Assembly: GCA_949358305.1 (NCBI GenBank)
Contig: OX442317.1
Location: forward strand, 6,886,186 to 6,950,185
DNA length: 64,000 nucleotides
Reading direction: 5' to 3'
Origin: Strigamia acuminata
Lineage: Eukaryota > Arthropoda > Chilopoda > Geophilomorpha > Linotaeniidae
The notes beneath the pieces are model-generated. The model saw only the letters and a list, made by a program, of their open reading frames with translations. It ran no database searches and was not told the origin of the DNA. Below are positions 12,775 to 25,792 of this stretch, in pieces. Numbering within the stretch: position 1 is the first letter of the stretch; every line of letters starts with the position of its first letter. Both the position numbers and the translations under genes were made by a program.

Positions 12775-13335
12775 ATATGGTACAAAAATACATTGACATC
12801 GCAATGTATTTTGGAAATAATAATACTAGCTGCATTCAAAAATTAAAATATTTTGTTTTTTACTTCAATTTTAAGACAAAAATGACATCATTTCCAGTCC
12901 TATTTATTAAATTAAACTATTTTAATTATTTATTTATAATTATTATAATAAATCAAAATTTAAACTTAAAATACACTTAAACTAAAATTGTATTTTTTCC
13001 ATTGTATTATGAAATGAGTTATTTATTGTACAGTCGTGGACAAAAAAAAATTCCCTTCAGTTTAGCTGTTTCAATTTTTTCTACCAGGTGGCATAAAAAT
13101 CCATTGGTATTCAATGACATCAATCTTGACCGGGTCTCTCGCTTGGCCCTTACAACAGTATTAAAAGATAGACCGGTCAAATAATGATAAATAAACTTAA
13201 AACAACTAAACTGAAAGAAAGTTTTTTTTTGTCCATGACTGTACAAGTCATATACTTAATTCTGCGAAAAGCTATGCATTTTTAAATGCCTCAAACCAAA
13301 AACAATATATTGTAAAAAACATTTTTAAACCATAT
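12775..13335. mobile_element. ATGGTTCAAAAATA-family MITE interrupted by other elements
   Basis: The left end ATATGGTACAAAAATACATT and right end TTTTTAAACCATATAT match the family termini. It is longer than the 132-bp reference because it holds a 211-bp Tc1-like MITE (13031..13241). It also seems to hold a decayed TAGCTGCATTCAAAAA element starting near 12828, similar to the terminus at 45618. The interior is otherwise AT-rich. Confidence 0.55.
13031..13241. mobile_element. Tc1/mariner-like MITE, 211 bp, TA target duplication
   Basis: The left end CAGTCGTGGACAAAAAAAAA and the right end GTCCATGACTG are inverted repeats of about 42 bp, including TTCAGTTTAG in both arms. TA lies immediately outside each end (13029-13030 and 13242-13243), the expected target duplication. 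The 120-base interior has no transposase, so the element is non-autonomous. It sits inside an older MITE. The short frames reading through it are artefacts of the inverted repeats. Confidence 0.85.
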
Positions 13336-16300
13336 ATGAATACTTTTTCTTCAAAATAAACACATTAAAATAACAATTTTCAAAAAGTAAATTGTTTGGT
13401 TAAAAAACATAAAATGTTTACCGAACAAACCAATACAAAAAAGAAAAAAGTAAGCAGGAAAAAAAAACCTATTCAACTTTACAATTGCCAGTTGCTTCTT
13501 ATCCACGCTTTCCAATACCACAAGTTCAAGTGGGGACACTTCAATTTGTCGACTCGGAAACCTCAAAGGTTACAAAAAGAAAGGCAGAGACGGCCATCTT
13601 CCTCTAACATTTTCATTTTCTTATTTTCCCTTCACTGCTCTCACACCACCTGATATATATGCCAATAAACATGGCTTTTAGATTCCAAGAGGGAGGAATC
13701 ATCCTTTTGTTCTATTTAGATATTGGAAAAAGCCATGTGAGAAAGGACAGCAAAAGAGCTGGCTTTTATGGTTGCACTGCTGCTCAATGCCTTCTTACAC
13801 AATGGGCTTCCAAACTTGATAGCATTGGAATTGTTTTCACAATATCACCGTGTCATGGTTTTATTCTAAGCACATTCGAATCAGATGAAAGATTTTTTTC
13901 TTCTTCATCTAACAGTTGTGCAATTCTTTTCCTTGTTTATGTACCTTTTTGTGGCTTCCATCCCCCTTTACTTTATGAAATAACCAATATTCTTTTCAAC
14001 TTATCTTTTGTTCTTCTTCTCATTTTCAAAGCCCGTAAAAAATAAGGTGCTTGTATCGTTTTAATGTTTCTATTCACTGCGCAGGAAAAATAAGCTCAAA
14101 TGCCTCTTCATCTATTTTTCTTTCTTCTTTTTTTTCAAAAAAAAAATAATAGAAATTATACATATATAAAAATTAAAAACCATCCCGCTGAGCCATAGAA
14201 GAATTTATAATCCTGGATATTTAAAATTTATCAAATTTTTTCTTTTTTTCTTTTCTTATTCGTCGTGCTTTTTGTGTCACACTAAAGACGAAATAAACTT
14301 GATCGGTTTATGTAGTTATTTGAAAAATTCTAAACCTTCAATTTTAGAACGGCAGTTTTTCATTTTTATTGGTTAACCACATCGTTAAAGCATTTCACGC
14401 CAAAATAATTTTCCCATTGGTGACATAAAATAAGAGTTTTATGTCAAAATATTTAGATTTCTTCTTCCTATAAACCAAAATTGGATTGCCAAAGCAAAAG
14501 CAAATTTAAAACATATCCCTTTTTATTTCTCATTTTTTCTTATCTATGGTAATCAAACAATATGATTAAATTCGGATTTATGTAGAAAGAAACTCAAAGC
14601 AAGCCAAAAAAGTTTCAAACTTGAATAAAATTCATAAATTCACTTTGACGGCTTCAGCGAGAAAAATTTAAATAATCCCGCAGCATATCCGATCGAAATA
14701 CTAATTCCAATGTTAACAATGCTATTGGTTTGAATATTTGGCATCTGTCACATACGACTAAAACCCCCAACTTTTCGCAAACCCTACCAAACCAACAATC
14801 AATTTATTTACACACTATTTATTTATCATGCAAAAGATAAGTGCGAAATCCAAAACAAATTTTAAATTAAGAGTCACTTGAGAAACCAAGTCAAGAGTCA
14901 AAGCCGTGCGAAAATAAAAAAAAAAAAAAAAACAGACAAAAATTTAATTTCTACCAACAGAACGAAGAAAACTAATCTTTAGCAATTAACCTCACTCAGG
15001 AAAGCCATCAACTTCAAAGCAAACTCCATTCCACAAGTCGTAATTAAATTCAAAGAAAAAATTCCCAATTTTCCAAAACTGAACTTATCGCCACCGTCTT
15101 TAAATCGAAACAAGAAAATAAAGGAAAAATAGCGCAGAAATCGTTAAAACAGAAATAAACAAACCAAATAAAGCTACACTCTGCCGTTTGAAAACACTCG
15201 CAACAATTCATCGTTTATTGTTATTTAAAAAAAAAATTATTTCGTCATCTCATTAGGAAGTAATCAATAGCAATCAATTAAAATTTCAAATTATAAATTC
15301 CAATATTCCATCCTCCGTCAGGGAGGTTTTACAAAACAATGTTCAAAAAAGAACATTGATCTTTGCACTTTCCATGATGTTCATGAATTTTTTAAACAAA
15401 ATTAATGAGAACAAAAAATGGCAATTTGTACAAGTAGAGCTGCTCATTTTCTAAAAATGTCTCTATAGCACACATTTTTATCCATCTTGAAATCCTCAAG
15501 AATAAAACTCTATTTTTGTTTAATCAATCATCCGAAACGAATTTTAAACGTGACGAAGCTTAAATTAAAATAAATTAAAAAACAAAATCCAATCTCCCTT
15601 TCTGATATAATTTTTACGATTAAATGCGACCCAAATTAAAAAACCAAAAAAAAAAAAAAAAAAAAAAAACCAAATAAAAACCAACCCAAACACTAACAAA
15701 TCACATCAAGTGATATTTCCCAAACGACAAATACAAAAACAAAAACACAGCAATGAAATTGAATTGACCGAGAAAATAGAGGTCTACCAACTCTTTTTGA
15801 CTTGATTGGACTTGGCATCAACCTTCTAGTTCCAACGCATGAAAAGAACAGTTTGGGCGTTGGTAAAATGGGTCGCGAAAAAAGATCTACAGTTCCCTTC
15901 CTAAAGTCTATATCATTCATTGCAGAGAAAGAGAGAACGAGCAAGAATGGGAAGGAAAGGAGGCGGAGGGTAAAAAAGAGAGAGAGAGAGAGACTCTTTC
16001 CCTTACACTCAATTGGGAAGAAAACGTACCAGAAGGCAGCTAGGCTATGGTGAGGATTTGTGAAAATGAGCACTGCAACAGCCTACCCCCGCACTCTTTG
16101 TGATTTGATTAAGAAGTTACCTATCCACTCAGCAAAGGAAGGAATTGGAAAGAAGTCTGGCTCGTTGGAGCAGACAAAACTGCAAATGAAAATGAAAAAA
16201 AAGGGAAGAGGAAAACCGTATTTATATTGAAAGGATGAAACTACTTCATGGTTTAATCATTTGCATAATTTGAATAATTTCCATCTTTTTCTAGCACGTT

Positions 16301-19300
16301 CCACTTTGCAAAAACAACATTCCAAGTGTCACTGGTTTCTCTCATGTTATTTTAACGTGGTAAGTTGTGGGGAAGAAAAACAAGGGGAATAAAAATCGCT
16401 CGCTTTAGCTTTGATCAGTCAGTTTCCGTGCTCGTGACAGGTTGCGGCAACTGCATGGAAATCCGACATTCCGATTGCTTATGCTGCAAAAAATCCGCGC
16501 TAAGCTCCTAACCAACTAAGAGCGACAGCGCGAGTTTCGTGATTGCTGTTTCTTTCCATAATTCAGTCACGATAAGCCAAAGCGGCTAAGTCTTTTGCAA
16601 TGCTAATTGACGCTCTTTGATTTAAGACTGTGCAGCATTTTGCATTTCTCTTGTCTGTTTTAAATTGCATAAACTACTTTTTTGAAGTTGTATTATTGTT
16701 ATTATTTTTTAAAATTTAACTAAAACGGTTTATCACTCAACTTGCCACTAAAACCTGTGACTTTTCTTGCGATTCAAAAAAAAAGTTAAGCAAATATTTT
16801 TATCATCCACAAAAAAATTTTTAAATTAAAAAAAAAAAAAATAGGAGAAAGTTTTGATAATTAATCAAAATATTTTTCTACCTTTATCGTTCTTTAAGAT
16901 GTAAGTTTGAAGATAAAAGTTCCAAAAACATTCCATTGAAAAAAACATGATCCAAAAACATATTTTTGATTATTTTTTCTTACATCACACAAACAATGCT
17001 AGAACCATCAAAATCAATTGAAAATGACGTATAACAGTGCAGTTGCATCAAAACTTTGCCCAAAGTGCAAATTAGTTTCCAAAATCGACCCTATTCACGC
17101 GTAAACAGACGAACGTGTTCAAATCTGCCATAAAATATCCAAATTACATGACATAATAACGCAAACGACACAAATACAGGAAACAAATACAAGTTATCTG
17201 TTAGCTTTCATTTTAGTGTCATTACGGTACATCACGATAAGTGATAAACTCGTCCATTTCCAATTCATGCGGTTTCCATGTCAGCGAAAATTTTCAAATT
17301 TGATATCGCACAACATCCATTTCACATTTATCCTTCACTCGTAAACGCGCAGAAAGCGCATCAGTTTGATTTGCAAATCAAAGCCCAGATAGTAGACCAA
17401 GGATGAAACTACTCTTTCCCCATCCATCCCCTTACCGAATGATAAACACGAGTCTCGCCATTTTTTAAACACCGGAATACATTTACATACATCTTTTTGA
17501 TATACGTACGCCGTAGCAGCAGACAGCTCCACCTCCTTCCTGAATCCTACACTTTGACTAATGGGTGGCAACTTGCATTTTGCTAAATCTCACTTGGGTT
17601 TTGTCAAAAAGGCAAAAGGCTTTTACCCAACTCCCCCAGCACCCCTCGGTCTACTACCAGCAGCTCGGCATAAATCACCAAATACAAAAAGAAAAGGGTT
17701 CGAAGTTAAATGAGACTCTATAAATTAACTTTAAAATTTTAACGTTGTCCATACTTTTGCTGCTTGAGTTAACTTGTATGTGACTATTGGTTTTAAACGA
17801 GACGTGTGGAAAGTACAAAACAAATCTTCAATTTATCAATTTACAGTTAATAAACCGCCAATTTATATTGTTCTCCAAACAATTTTCCAAAGCGAATGGT
17901 TCACCGATTGGAAAAAGCAAAAAGAGAAAGAAAAAAAAAGTAAAAGAAAAAAATAAATTCCAAAAAAAATTGGTTCAGTGTGAGGAAATTGGCTTGTCAT
18001 TCCAGCCAAAGGACAACATGAATCAGGCATCAGCAGCAAGCGAATTGTGTAAATTAGTCCATTTCTCTCAGTGCCACGTGCATGCTAAGACTTGAGGGCT
18101 GAGCCATCACTCTTCTCAAGCAATGTATTCTTCAACTTAATCAAAATGGCATTCGCCAGAATGACCTGCTTCTCATATTAACTGACTTACGTTTCATTTA
18201 ATTTTCTCCCAACACGACATACTGCACTCATTTGAATTTTTGATTTTCCAGCTCCGTCCTCTTCGGAAACCGTCGCAAATAGAAGGAATTCATCATTTAG
18301 ATAACTTAAAACTTCCCAACCATTACATTTTCCTCCTTAAAACTTTATCTTCAAATAAAGCATTCCTTAAAAATCTATTGAACCAATAAATATTTTTCTT
18401 CTTCTATAAGAGATGCTGAAGAAAAGGTCCCACGAGTGTATAGGGCCGGATCGAGCAGTGCAGCCGCACAAGGCGACGTACCACAAATTCACCAACTAAC
18501 TATAAAGTTGCGAACAGAAAAAGACCAACATTAGTTTTCGACGTCTATGTCACAAAACCCGATGACGAGTTTGAACATAGAACTGAACAGTAACGTTTTA
18601 ATGCAGGAACTGACCTGTTTGGTCTAAAAACAATAAAAAGTCGCGTGCATAAACAGAATTTTCCAGAAAGTATTCAACAACATAATATTCACAGGTTTTA
18701 CACTCAAAATGCTATACAGATGTACAAAACACCAAATAATCGATTTTAATTAACGATTAAACCGGAGAAGCCAATACAATAAAATCAAATTAAACTTTCT
18801 ATATTTCCAATAATTTAAATATAAAAAAAATGTAAAATGGAGACAATAAAAGTGTCATTCTTGTTGACAGCAGACACTTACATTATGCTTTTCCACAGTA
18901 CAACAGCTGCGCGCCAAGAGAAACACGATGCAAATAAATAGACAAAACTCGCCAACATGTTTCCGTTGTTTATCATGTTAAGAGTTCTCCTGTGGTTTAC
19001 CCAACAGACTCGCGACTTATTTCTTCGCAGCTGAATAATTTCCCCGGTACCTTTTCCCGAAAAGCACTCTTTGGCCAGTCGCCTTTCAACCGATTATAAC
19101 TCATTTCCAAAACCCACTGTGGTATTTAATATCGCGCGCAAAGATATTTCAATATTCCTGACAATTAGTTGTCACACGATCAATTACGCTATTATATTCT
19201 GGCCAGGAAAAAAGAAACGATAATCAACAGGCAAAAGATAATGCTGCAATCTCTACTCGTTCGTCTCGTTGACAAGCGAGAGTAATCGAATTGGGTATTT

Positions 19301-19554
19301 CGCACAGACCTGCAGTCCCAACTGCATATAATGGTCGTGAGTCTCCTCAAGCCTGCCATTCCAAATAATTTGCAATTGGCATTAAAATAATTGCATCCAA
19401 TTCAGATCTAATTTAGTCAGTGAAATCATTACTACATTAGCATAAACAAGTGTCAGGAATTAATTACAGAATCCATTAAATCCGCAAATACTTTTTAAAA
19501 ATCCCTATAACATATTTTCGAAATTTACCAAAATTAAAACAGTTCTTGATGATC
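13336..19554. other. Long non-coding stretch
   Basis: About 6.2 kb without a supportable gene. Contents include a 128-codon open frame at 13659..14045 (plus) with no recognisable domain, A runs at about 14918-14933 and 15648-15669, a (GA)n run at about 15977-15993, and a small inverted repeat CAATGTTC/GAACATTG at about 15338. CATGATCCAAAAACATATTTTT near 16946 is a weak echo of the MITE family at 5255. Probably intronic. Confidence 0.4.
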
Positions 19555-19620
19555 CAAAAATATATTTTACGAAATGCATTCTCGCAAAACCCACTACACA
19601 ATACAATATAATTCAAATGT
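19555..19620. mobile_element. Fragment of the ATGGTTCAAAAATA MITE family
   Basis: GATCCAAAAATATATTTTACG followed by AAATGCATTCTCG and AATACAATATAATT blocks match the family interior. Termini are degraded. Confidence 0.4.
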
Positions 19621-19657
19621 ATTTTTGCTAATCCAGATTTTTATTTAGTGACGTAAA

Positions 19658-19734
19658 TAGTGGAAAACTACCGGATTGGCTACGCTATTTTCAGCTGTAG
19701 TGTAAGCTCCGGTAGAGTTATAAGCTTTCCACTA
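19658..19734. repeat. Two-segment imperfect inverted repeat
   Basis: TAGTGGAAA then CTACCGGA on the left are mirrored by TCCGGTAG then TTTCCACTA on the right, so both blocks pair in nested order around a roughly 32-base loop. It may be a decayed palindromic element or a structured RNA. The dispersed repeat at 19759 follows directly. Confidence 0.55.
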
Positions 19735-19758
19735 TACTTATAGGTTTAACGGAAGCTT

Positions 19759-19795
19759 TTATAAGGGAAAAGTACCTGCCGCAAACTCTCTAATA
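19759..19795 (+). repeat. Dispersed repeat, copy 2
   Basis: Shares TTATAAGG and CGCAAACTCTCTAATA with 3053..3090. The element class is unknown. Confidence 0.5.
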
Positions 19796-21207
19796 ACATG
19801 CTCACAATTTGGCTCCTAGCAACGCAAGATATACATAATATAACATTAATAACAATATTTGATGTTAAACATTGCATTCGTTTCAGCTTTGCAGGTAAAA
19901 CAACTCCGACTAAACCGAAAATAATGAAATATATATATATTTTTTTTAAAAAAGTAATATTCAAAAATACACGAATAAAAGAGCAAAAACGCAATTCCCA
20001 TTCCAACTTAAAAATAAGCTTACACTTGCCCACAAATGTGAGCTATAAAAGAAAAAGCTAGTGAAAACTGCGCAGCCGCACCTAAAAACATTCTCGCTCC
20101 AGTTTAGTGCTGCCTTCACCTAATGGGCAGCAAGAGACACGGTAACAAAAGAAAGGAAGAAGAAAAAAAGTCTAACGGATGCCCCCTGGTGCCAAAGATA
20201 AGCCACAGACCTCGTGAAATGCGTCATTTAGGCAAATCTCAAGCACAGATTACATAGATAGATCCAGCTGCGAACCAAACTTCTCAATTCGCTTACTGAA
20301 TTCCTCTCGTTACGTTATGGACCATAATCTATATGCCTTACATAAACGTTCTCCCTCTTTTTCTTTCCTCTTTTATTATATAAATGAAATCACAGACGGA
20401 AGCAAAAAATAAAATAAAGGGATTCAATATTTTCTTTCCACACTGAAATATCGCTTTCAATAACAACTTCCCCGACGTTATATGATAAATCAACGCAATT
20501 TACGACCTTATTAACGGACTAAACCCGAATTTTCTCCGTTCCAACCCCCAAATTAGTGATCAGGAACAATGTTTGCATTTTTAAGACTTGTTATTGCACC
20601 AAACACGTTTCAGAATGCGCAGCACTCACCGTCACGCCTATTTGCTCCATACCCAACTGTTTGCAATTCCCTTACAACAGTCCCCTCATAGCATTACAAT
20701 GTACTCCAGTTTCCACGCAAGACAACCATAAAGTGCCTTCCTCACCCATTCATCTTTGCCTTTGTCAAAAATAAACTGGCGACTGGGGGCTTCTTCAACG
20801 TGTCCAACTTGACTCTCGCACATCTGTCGCACTTAAACCAACCGTACGGATGTCTACAACCGACCGCGCATACACTCCAACAAACAGGCGCGCAAAATTG
20901 CTCAGAACAAACGTATAAAATTCAACAATTTATGTCCCCATATACAAACAAACACTTTTCTATCTTTTCCTACTTTTTCTTTTCTACACACCAACCACTA
21001 GAATAGAATTAAACAAATGCTCCAACATTATTACCAATTTCCTCCCACTTCAACTGAAAGGCTTAACACACGAAGGAAAAACAACAAGCAAAGCATCAAT
21101 TGAAATCAGAGGTAAGCGAGTGTATGTAATCCATATACTATACACAAGTGTGTATGGGCTGCCCTAGTCTATGGCATCAGCTATAATATTTCATTTCATT
21201 TCCCCAG
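19796..21207. other. Non-coding stretch
   Basis: No recognisable gene. An (AT)n run lies near 19930-19940, and the rest is unremarkable AT-rich sequence. Confidence 0.4.
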
Positions 21208-21334
21208 ATGATGGCACTGCAGGCAAGAACCATATACATTGAACTTCAGATAAACTCCCCTTTTTGTGATCTGTGGGATGACTTTCTTGATGACCCTACC
21301 TTGTATTCGCAACGGAAAACCACGGAAAACCCAG
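21208..21334 (+). CDS. Weak candidate internal exon, unknown protein
   Basis: A good acceptor-like sequence (pyrimidine tract ending CCCCAG at 21207) precedes a frame open for 42 codons plus one base. It ends at a donor-like CCAG|GTAAGG (21335). The conceptual peptide is acidic in the middle (LWDDFLDDPT) and resembles no family I know. Local GC is above background. Against it: the supported host gene is on the opposite strand, the frame also stays open past the donor, and no neighbouring exon was found. Treat as a splice-site coincidence unless RNA evidence appears. Confidence 0.18.
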
Positions 21335-23090
21335 GTAAGGTGGATCGCACATTCTCTTGCCATAGTGTTGAAACTGGCATTTAAAAAGAGACGTGAATAA
21401 AGGGGGTTTGGAGGTAATGCCATGTTTGGTCACCAGAGGGTCACTGTGTTAATGGAAGAGTCTATTTTTATGTATTAGGGAGAGGAAGTGAATTTGCATA
21501 TCCTGTTTGAATAAAATAGCCAATAAGTGCGTCCAATTTCAAATAAAAAAAACCGATTCTCTCGATTTTCCCTGGCGGAAATGATGCAAAACGCGTCATA
21601 TTTTTTACAATCGGATTCTCGAAACAGTACCTAAATCAGACAAGCATGGAAACACAACTTTCCTTCCATCCAAGTACTGACCAGGCCCAATGCTACTTAA
21701 CGTCTACGTTCTAATGGGAACAGGTAATCAGCATGGCAAGCAGTTTCTATCGATAGCATTGTAGCAAACGCCTACTGAATACAAACACACCTTTTAAACA
21801 ACACGCCGATTCAAGTTGAAGTAGTCCGAAATGCCAAAATTCACAATACAAAATAAACCAGAATGGAATACACTGATATTTATTAAAATAATACAATCTC
21901 ACATAAATAGTGAGACTTCATAACAGAACAATACATCTTATCTTGTCGTTTGGCACCTTCCTTCAAATATTGGTATTTATTTCATCTCTTTGCTTCGACG
22001 ACCACAAACTCAATTTTTATGTAAAACAAATGCTAGCCATCAAACATATCGCACCAATAAATACCATAGCAAGTTGTGGAATAAACCTTACATTTTTTCT
22101 AGCGTACCAACTGCATAGGAATTTGATCAATTCCTCTTCACGCGCGCGAACTGATACACAATGACACTTCCTGCATTTGGCCTGTCAAATCAATCCCATG
22201 GAAATGTTTTTTTTCCCTCCTCCTTTCTACCTTTTTCTTCCATAGGCTTTGCGCAGCAAATGTGCTCAACTTGCTTGCTTCTTGTGCACAAACTAGTGGA
22301 TATTTTCCATTGAAAAGACGACACCCTTTTTCATCCGACATGATTCGTTTGAGCAAAATATGCCAAGAACGAAGACTATTCACAATCAAATATTTCAAGT
22401 ACGTATATCAATTTCAGTTTGTGCGGAAGATAATGGCAATATCAATTTTCCTGCATAACTCAAACCAAAATAAGAGCTTACAACAAGTGTCATATGACAC
22501 CACAATATTATTAAATTTTTAACTTTATTTACAGAAACGCCGAGTGTTTTTCTTCTAAATTTTTAATAGCGCCATTTACCCATTAGTCGGCGGTTTATTG
22601 AGTGAAATAAACAAAGTTGCGCATAAAGCATAAAAACAAAAACACATTTCGTCTTCTATTACTTCCTCGCCGTCTTCAAAACAATCGTTATTTCCAGGTA
22701 TCAACAAAGCTCTCTTAAAGCGTGTCGTTCAGCATCGGTTCCAAATCTGTCTCGAATCTATTCCCATTTTCTTTATCACGGCCTATTTTCACTGAACCCA
22801 AAAAATATTTTTAGGACGTTAAACGACAATGGTTTGAAGTATATTTTGGCATCTGCTGTAAACAAGGAGGCACCATCGAATTAATGATGCGTAAAAGTGC
22901 AGCGACGTCATAATGAGGTCAGTTTATTCGGTTGCGGGAATAAATATCGGTTGTTAGGTGATAAGCAACTTCGATTTTCCAAACTCTTCGGTGCTGATAT
23001 CAAAATAATTTAGTGTCGTTTTTGAAAAACAAAATTAAAAGACGATGCATCCAATGAGAGAATTTGCGTTAAAACATCAATAGTTCTCCC
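21335..23090. other. Non-coding stretch
   Basis: No recognisable gene. Short frames at 21910-22522 have no family resemblance and no consistent splice context. Confidence 0.4.
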
Positions 23091-23183
23091 AAAAATACAT
23101 TGAAAATACATCGCAATGTACTTGAAATGCCTTGGGCTTCACGAGAATGCATTTTGTAATACATTTTTGCATGCTATTGGCTT

Positions 23184-23857
23184 GCAAAACTCTTTATAAT
23201 AACGAATCGCAAGGAACCCGAAAAATCAATTCGTTATAACGAGAATTGGATATTTTGCTAAGTTATAACGCAAAATATAAATTATATAAAGAGGCAATAA
23301 ATGTTGTTAACTACAGGCTTGTCCAATTTTTAACAAGGTGTTCTATGGCCAGCCAACCAAACCAGCCATTTTTAGATATTTGTTATATCGATAATTCGTT
23401 ATATCGCGATTATACTCGAGTTGCACTCAAAAAGGCACCTCACAATGTGTACTCCCATTGGTCGAGCCAGTTTACTGGTGTAGTGATCCGAAAAAGTAGA
23501 CCCAAACACCAGAATTGCATTACAATGTACAAACATTGCAATCGATTGCCTAGGCAAAGGCCTAAAATTCAAACTTCCAGAAGATGTAAGCAATAAACAC
23601 AACAAACATGAGTTTGACATTTTTTAATGTGTGAAACTTCATTTTAATAATGGAAATAACATTTTTTATTAAATAAAATCAAAATAACATAAACTAAATT
23701 AGTCATAACAATCACAACAATAAATAAAAAACAAAACTACTTCTCCTAGTAGTAGTATACAGTCTGGAGTTAGTAGTAAACTGGCTCGACCAATAGGAGT
23801 ACACATTGTGAGGTGCCTTTTTGAGTGCAACTCGAGTATAGGTATAAGTTTCGACTG
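23184..23857. mobile_element. Pogo-like MITE interrupted by another element
   Basis: Shares TTCGTTATAACGA, GGTGTTCTATGGCCA and TTCGTTATATCGCGATT blocks, in the same order, with the intact 169-bp copy at 51019..51187. The right terminus TTTCGACTG is followed by TA. The left terminus is degraded, so the start is approximate. Without the inner insertion the element would be about 250 bp. Confidence 0.65.
23415..23836. mobile_element. Inverted-repeat element inserted in the pogo-like MITE, 422 bp
   Basis: The left arm begins CTCGAGTTGCACTCAAAAAG and the right arm ends in its complement. About 62 bp per arm match with one difference (CCCATTGG versus the complement of CCAATAGG). Flanks are TATA on both sides, so the target duplication is either TATA, or TA with the repeat extended by two bases. 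The interior is AT-rich and non-coding. The protein-like frames at 23246..23620 are read-through artefacts. Superfamily not determined. Confidence 0.75.
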
Positions 23858-23910
23858 TAGCATTATTATTTGTCAATATTAGTATATTGTAAAATATATT
23901 TTTGAACCAT

Positions 23911-25792
23911 AAGGGTCACTCATCCAAGAAGATGTGTGACGTTTCGAACCTGGTTGAATTTTATTTTGCAACTGCAATTTAAAGATGCAATTCCAGATTG
24001 ATGAAATGGGAACTGCCAAAACTGAGCGTTTTCCTAATGATTGCACCTGTCACTTATATTCTCTACTCAGCAAACCAGCTGACCCCACACTAAGCTCTTG
24101 AGCAAAGATGAGAAAAGCCTTCGGATTAGTCAGCTAAAAGGATATATGAAAATCCAATGCAGCATTACACTGCAAAAATGACATCATAAAAGAATTTCTC
24201 TCCAACCTCCACCTCACCCTTATTACATTTTTCACTATTTTTCTTCCCCAGGATAAGATTACTCCCCACGCAAGAAAGAAAACAACTGGGAATTCATTAC
24301 AAACCCATGTCACGCCTAAACTTCACCCGTCTCCCATTCCCGGAACAAAAATCAAGGAGGAGAGAACAAAAAAAAGACAAACTTAAAAAAAATCTTGCAA
24401 TGAGGAAAAAAATAGGTACTAAAAAGATAGTCTAATTAAAATCTAATTAGATCATTCAAGCAAGACTAAAGGAAATTGGACTAAAGTCAATTTAACACAA
24501 AACTCCAGCACAAACCGCATTTTATATTCGAGTAAACATTAAATAAATTGCACCAAACTAATAATTAATTTCTTTCTTCATCAAACAGCATAACACTTTC
24601 ACGAACTAACTAAAAGGAATATTTTATCGCATCAAACCAACACCTTTAAACGTTGCGTTCTGCACATTTCCAACAAATGATCACAAATTTTCTAGCGAAA
24701 ATTAATGTTCTCTCTTCTATGAGTGATTGCGATCTCTTTCCAAGGACTACACACGTGCATTCTTGTTCAATCAATCGCAAGTGTGATTTAAATTCGAGAA
24801 TTTAAAATCGAGAATCCAGTAGGGAAATACAAAACAAGATTTCGACATACCGCTATTAAATTTTAAATAAATCTCGGCCGACGACCGCGGATTTAACTTT
24901 AATAACATCTCGCTTGATTCCCCTCCCTTCACTTGACGCAATCCAACTTAATACACAACTTCCTCATTAAGTTTTCAATATTTTACAGTTGAGCCATGTC
25001 GCTGTTCCTTTTTACGATGACAGTGAGGCACCTCTTTCGACTATAAAAAGCCAACGTAGCAACCGCTATTCAGCGATACGAGGCCCTTGCCTCCTTATTT
25101 GCTATATAGATCTGGAACTGGTATCTTTCTCACTGATATGGTGCAAAAAAAATTTCTTCATGAATACGGATGACAAGCTTAAAGCTCAAGTGTAAAATTC
25201 ACAGCCTTTTCTAATGGACATGCCAAGGCTATAGGCAGGCAATTTTCTCAAAGATTCTCTCAACTCCCGTCGGATGTCGGTTCCCGCTTTCCATTGCGCG
25301 AGAGCATTAAGGAACCCGCTACGCCTAGTGCATGCTAAAGTGTGGCTTTTATGCATGCTGTGAGATTTAGAGGCAAAATCCACTTGTCTGCAGCCAAGCC
25401 TAATTGAGAAAGCCACGGTCCCATGAAAATGACTATACCAACTAGAAAAAATTGGCCAAAACTTTTTTTTTCCTTTCCTTTCGCTTGGTCGATAGAAAAA
25501 ATTCACCTCATATAAAAATTCATTTCGCATCAAAAAATATTGTCAGCGAAACCGAGTTGAGTTCCGCCTGCTTCCGATTTTGCTATACGAGATGCAAACG
25601 CAAATTCATTCAAAAATCGCTGCCAATGAGAATGTACTTTACAACACAAGTCCAAATTAACCAAAACGACTAAAATAAATGTCTGCGATGTTTTGATGTA
25701 ATTTGACTAAATAAAATTCACCTTGTCTTACAATGGCGGTTATATATAGCCCTTAGTGGCAAAAAAACACAAAAAAAGTAACAAATAACCGT
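23911..25792. other. Non-coding stretch
   Basis: No supportable gene. A moderately GC-rich patch at 24985-25400 has open frames on both strands. A plus-strand frame begins just after TTTTACAG at 24988 but runs into poor sequence without a clear donor. I do not call an exon. Confidence 0.4.

Larger units (their letters stand above)
23091..23910. mobile_element. Outer MITE of a three-level nest
   Basis: The left part (AAAAATACATTGAAAATACAT, AATGCATTTTGTAATACATT) and the right terminus (AAAATATATTTTTGAACCAT, ending 23910) belong to the ATGGTTCAAAAATA family. Between them lies a pogo-like MITE (about 23184..23857), itself interrupted by a third element (23415..23836). The leftmost ATGGTTC bases are missing or mutated. 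Confidence 0.65.

Noticed and set aside
13659-14045. 128-codon plus-strand open frame
   Set aside because: No domain or family resemblance, low-complexity hydrophobic end, and no splice or promoter context.
15693-16073. 126-codon minus frame over a GA/CT-rich segment
   Set aside because: It is driven by simple-repeat sequence and both strands are open over the same region.
23246-23620. Open frames of 116 (plus) and 73 (minus) codons
   Set aside because: They run through junctions of the nested MITEs, and their peptides are translations of inverted repeats.
24989-25195. Open frame beginning exactly after TTTTACAG
   Set aside because: No convincing donor, the peptide degrades into unlikely sequence, and no neighbouring exon is in phase.
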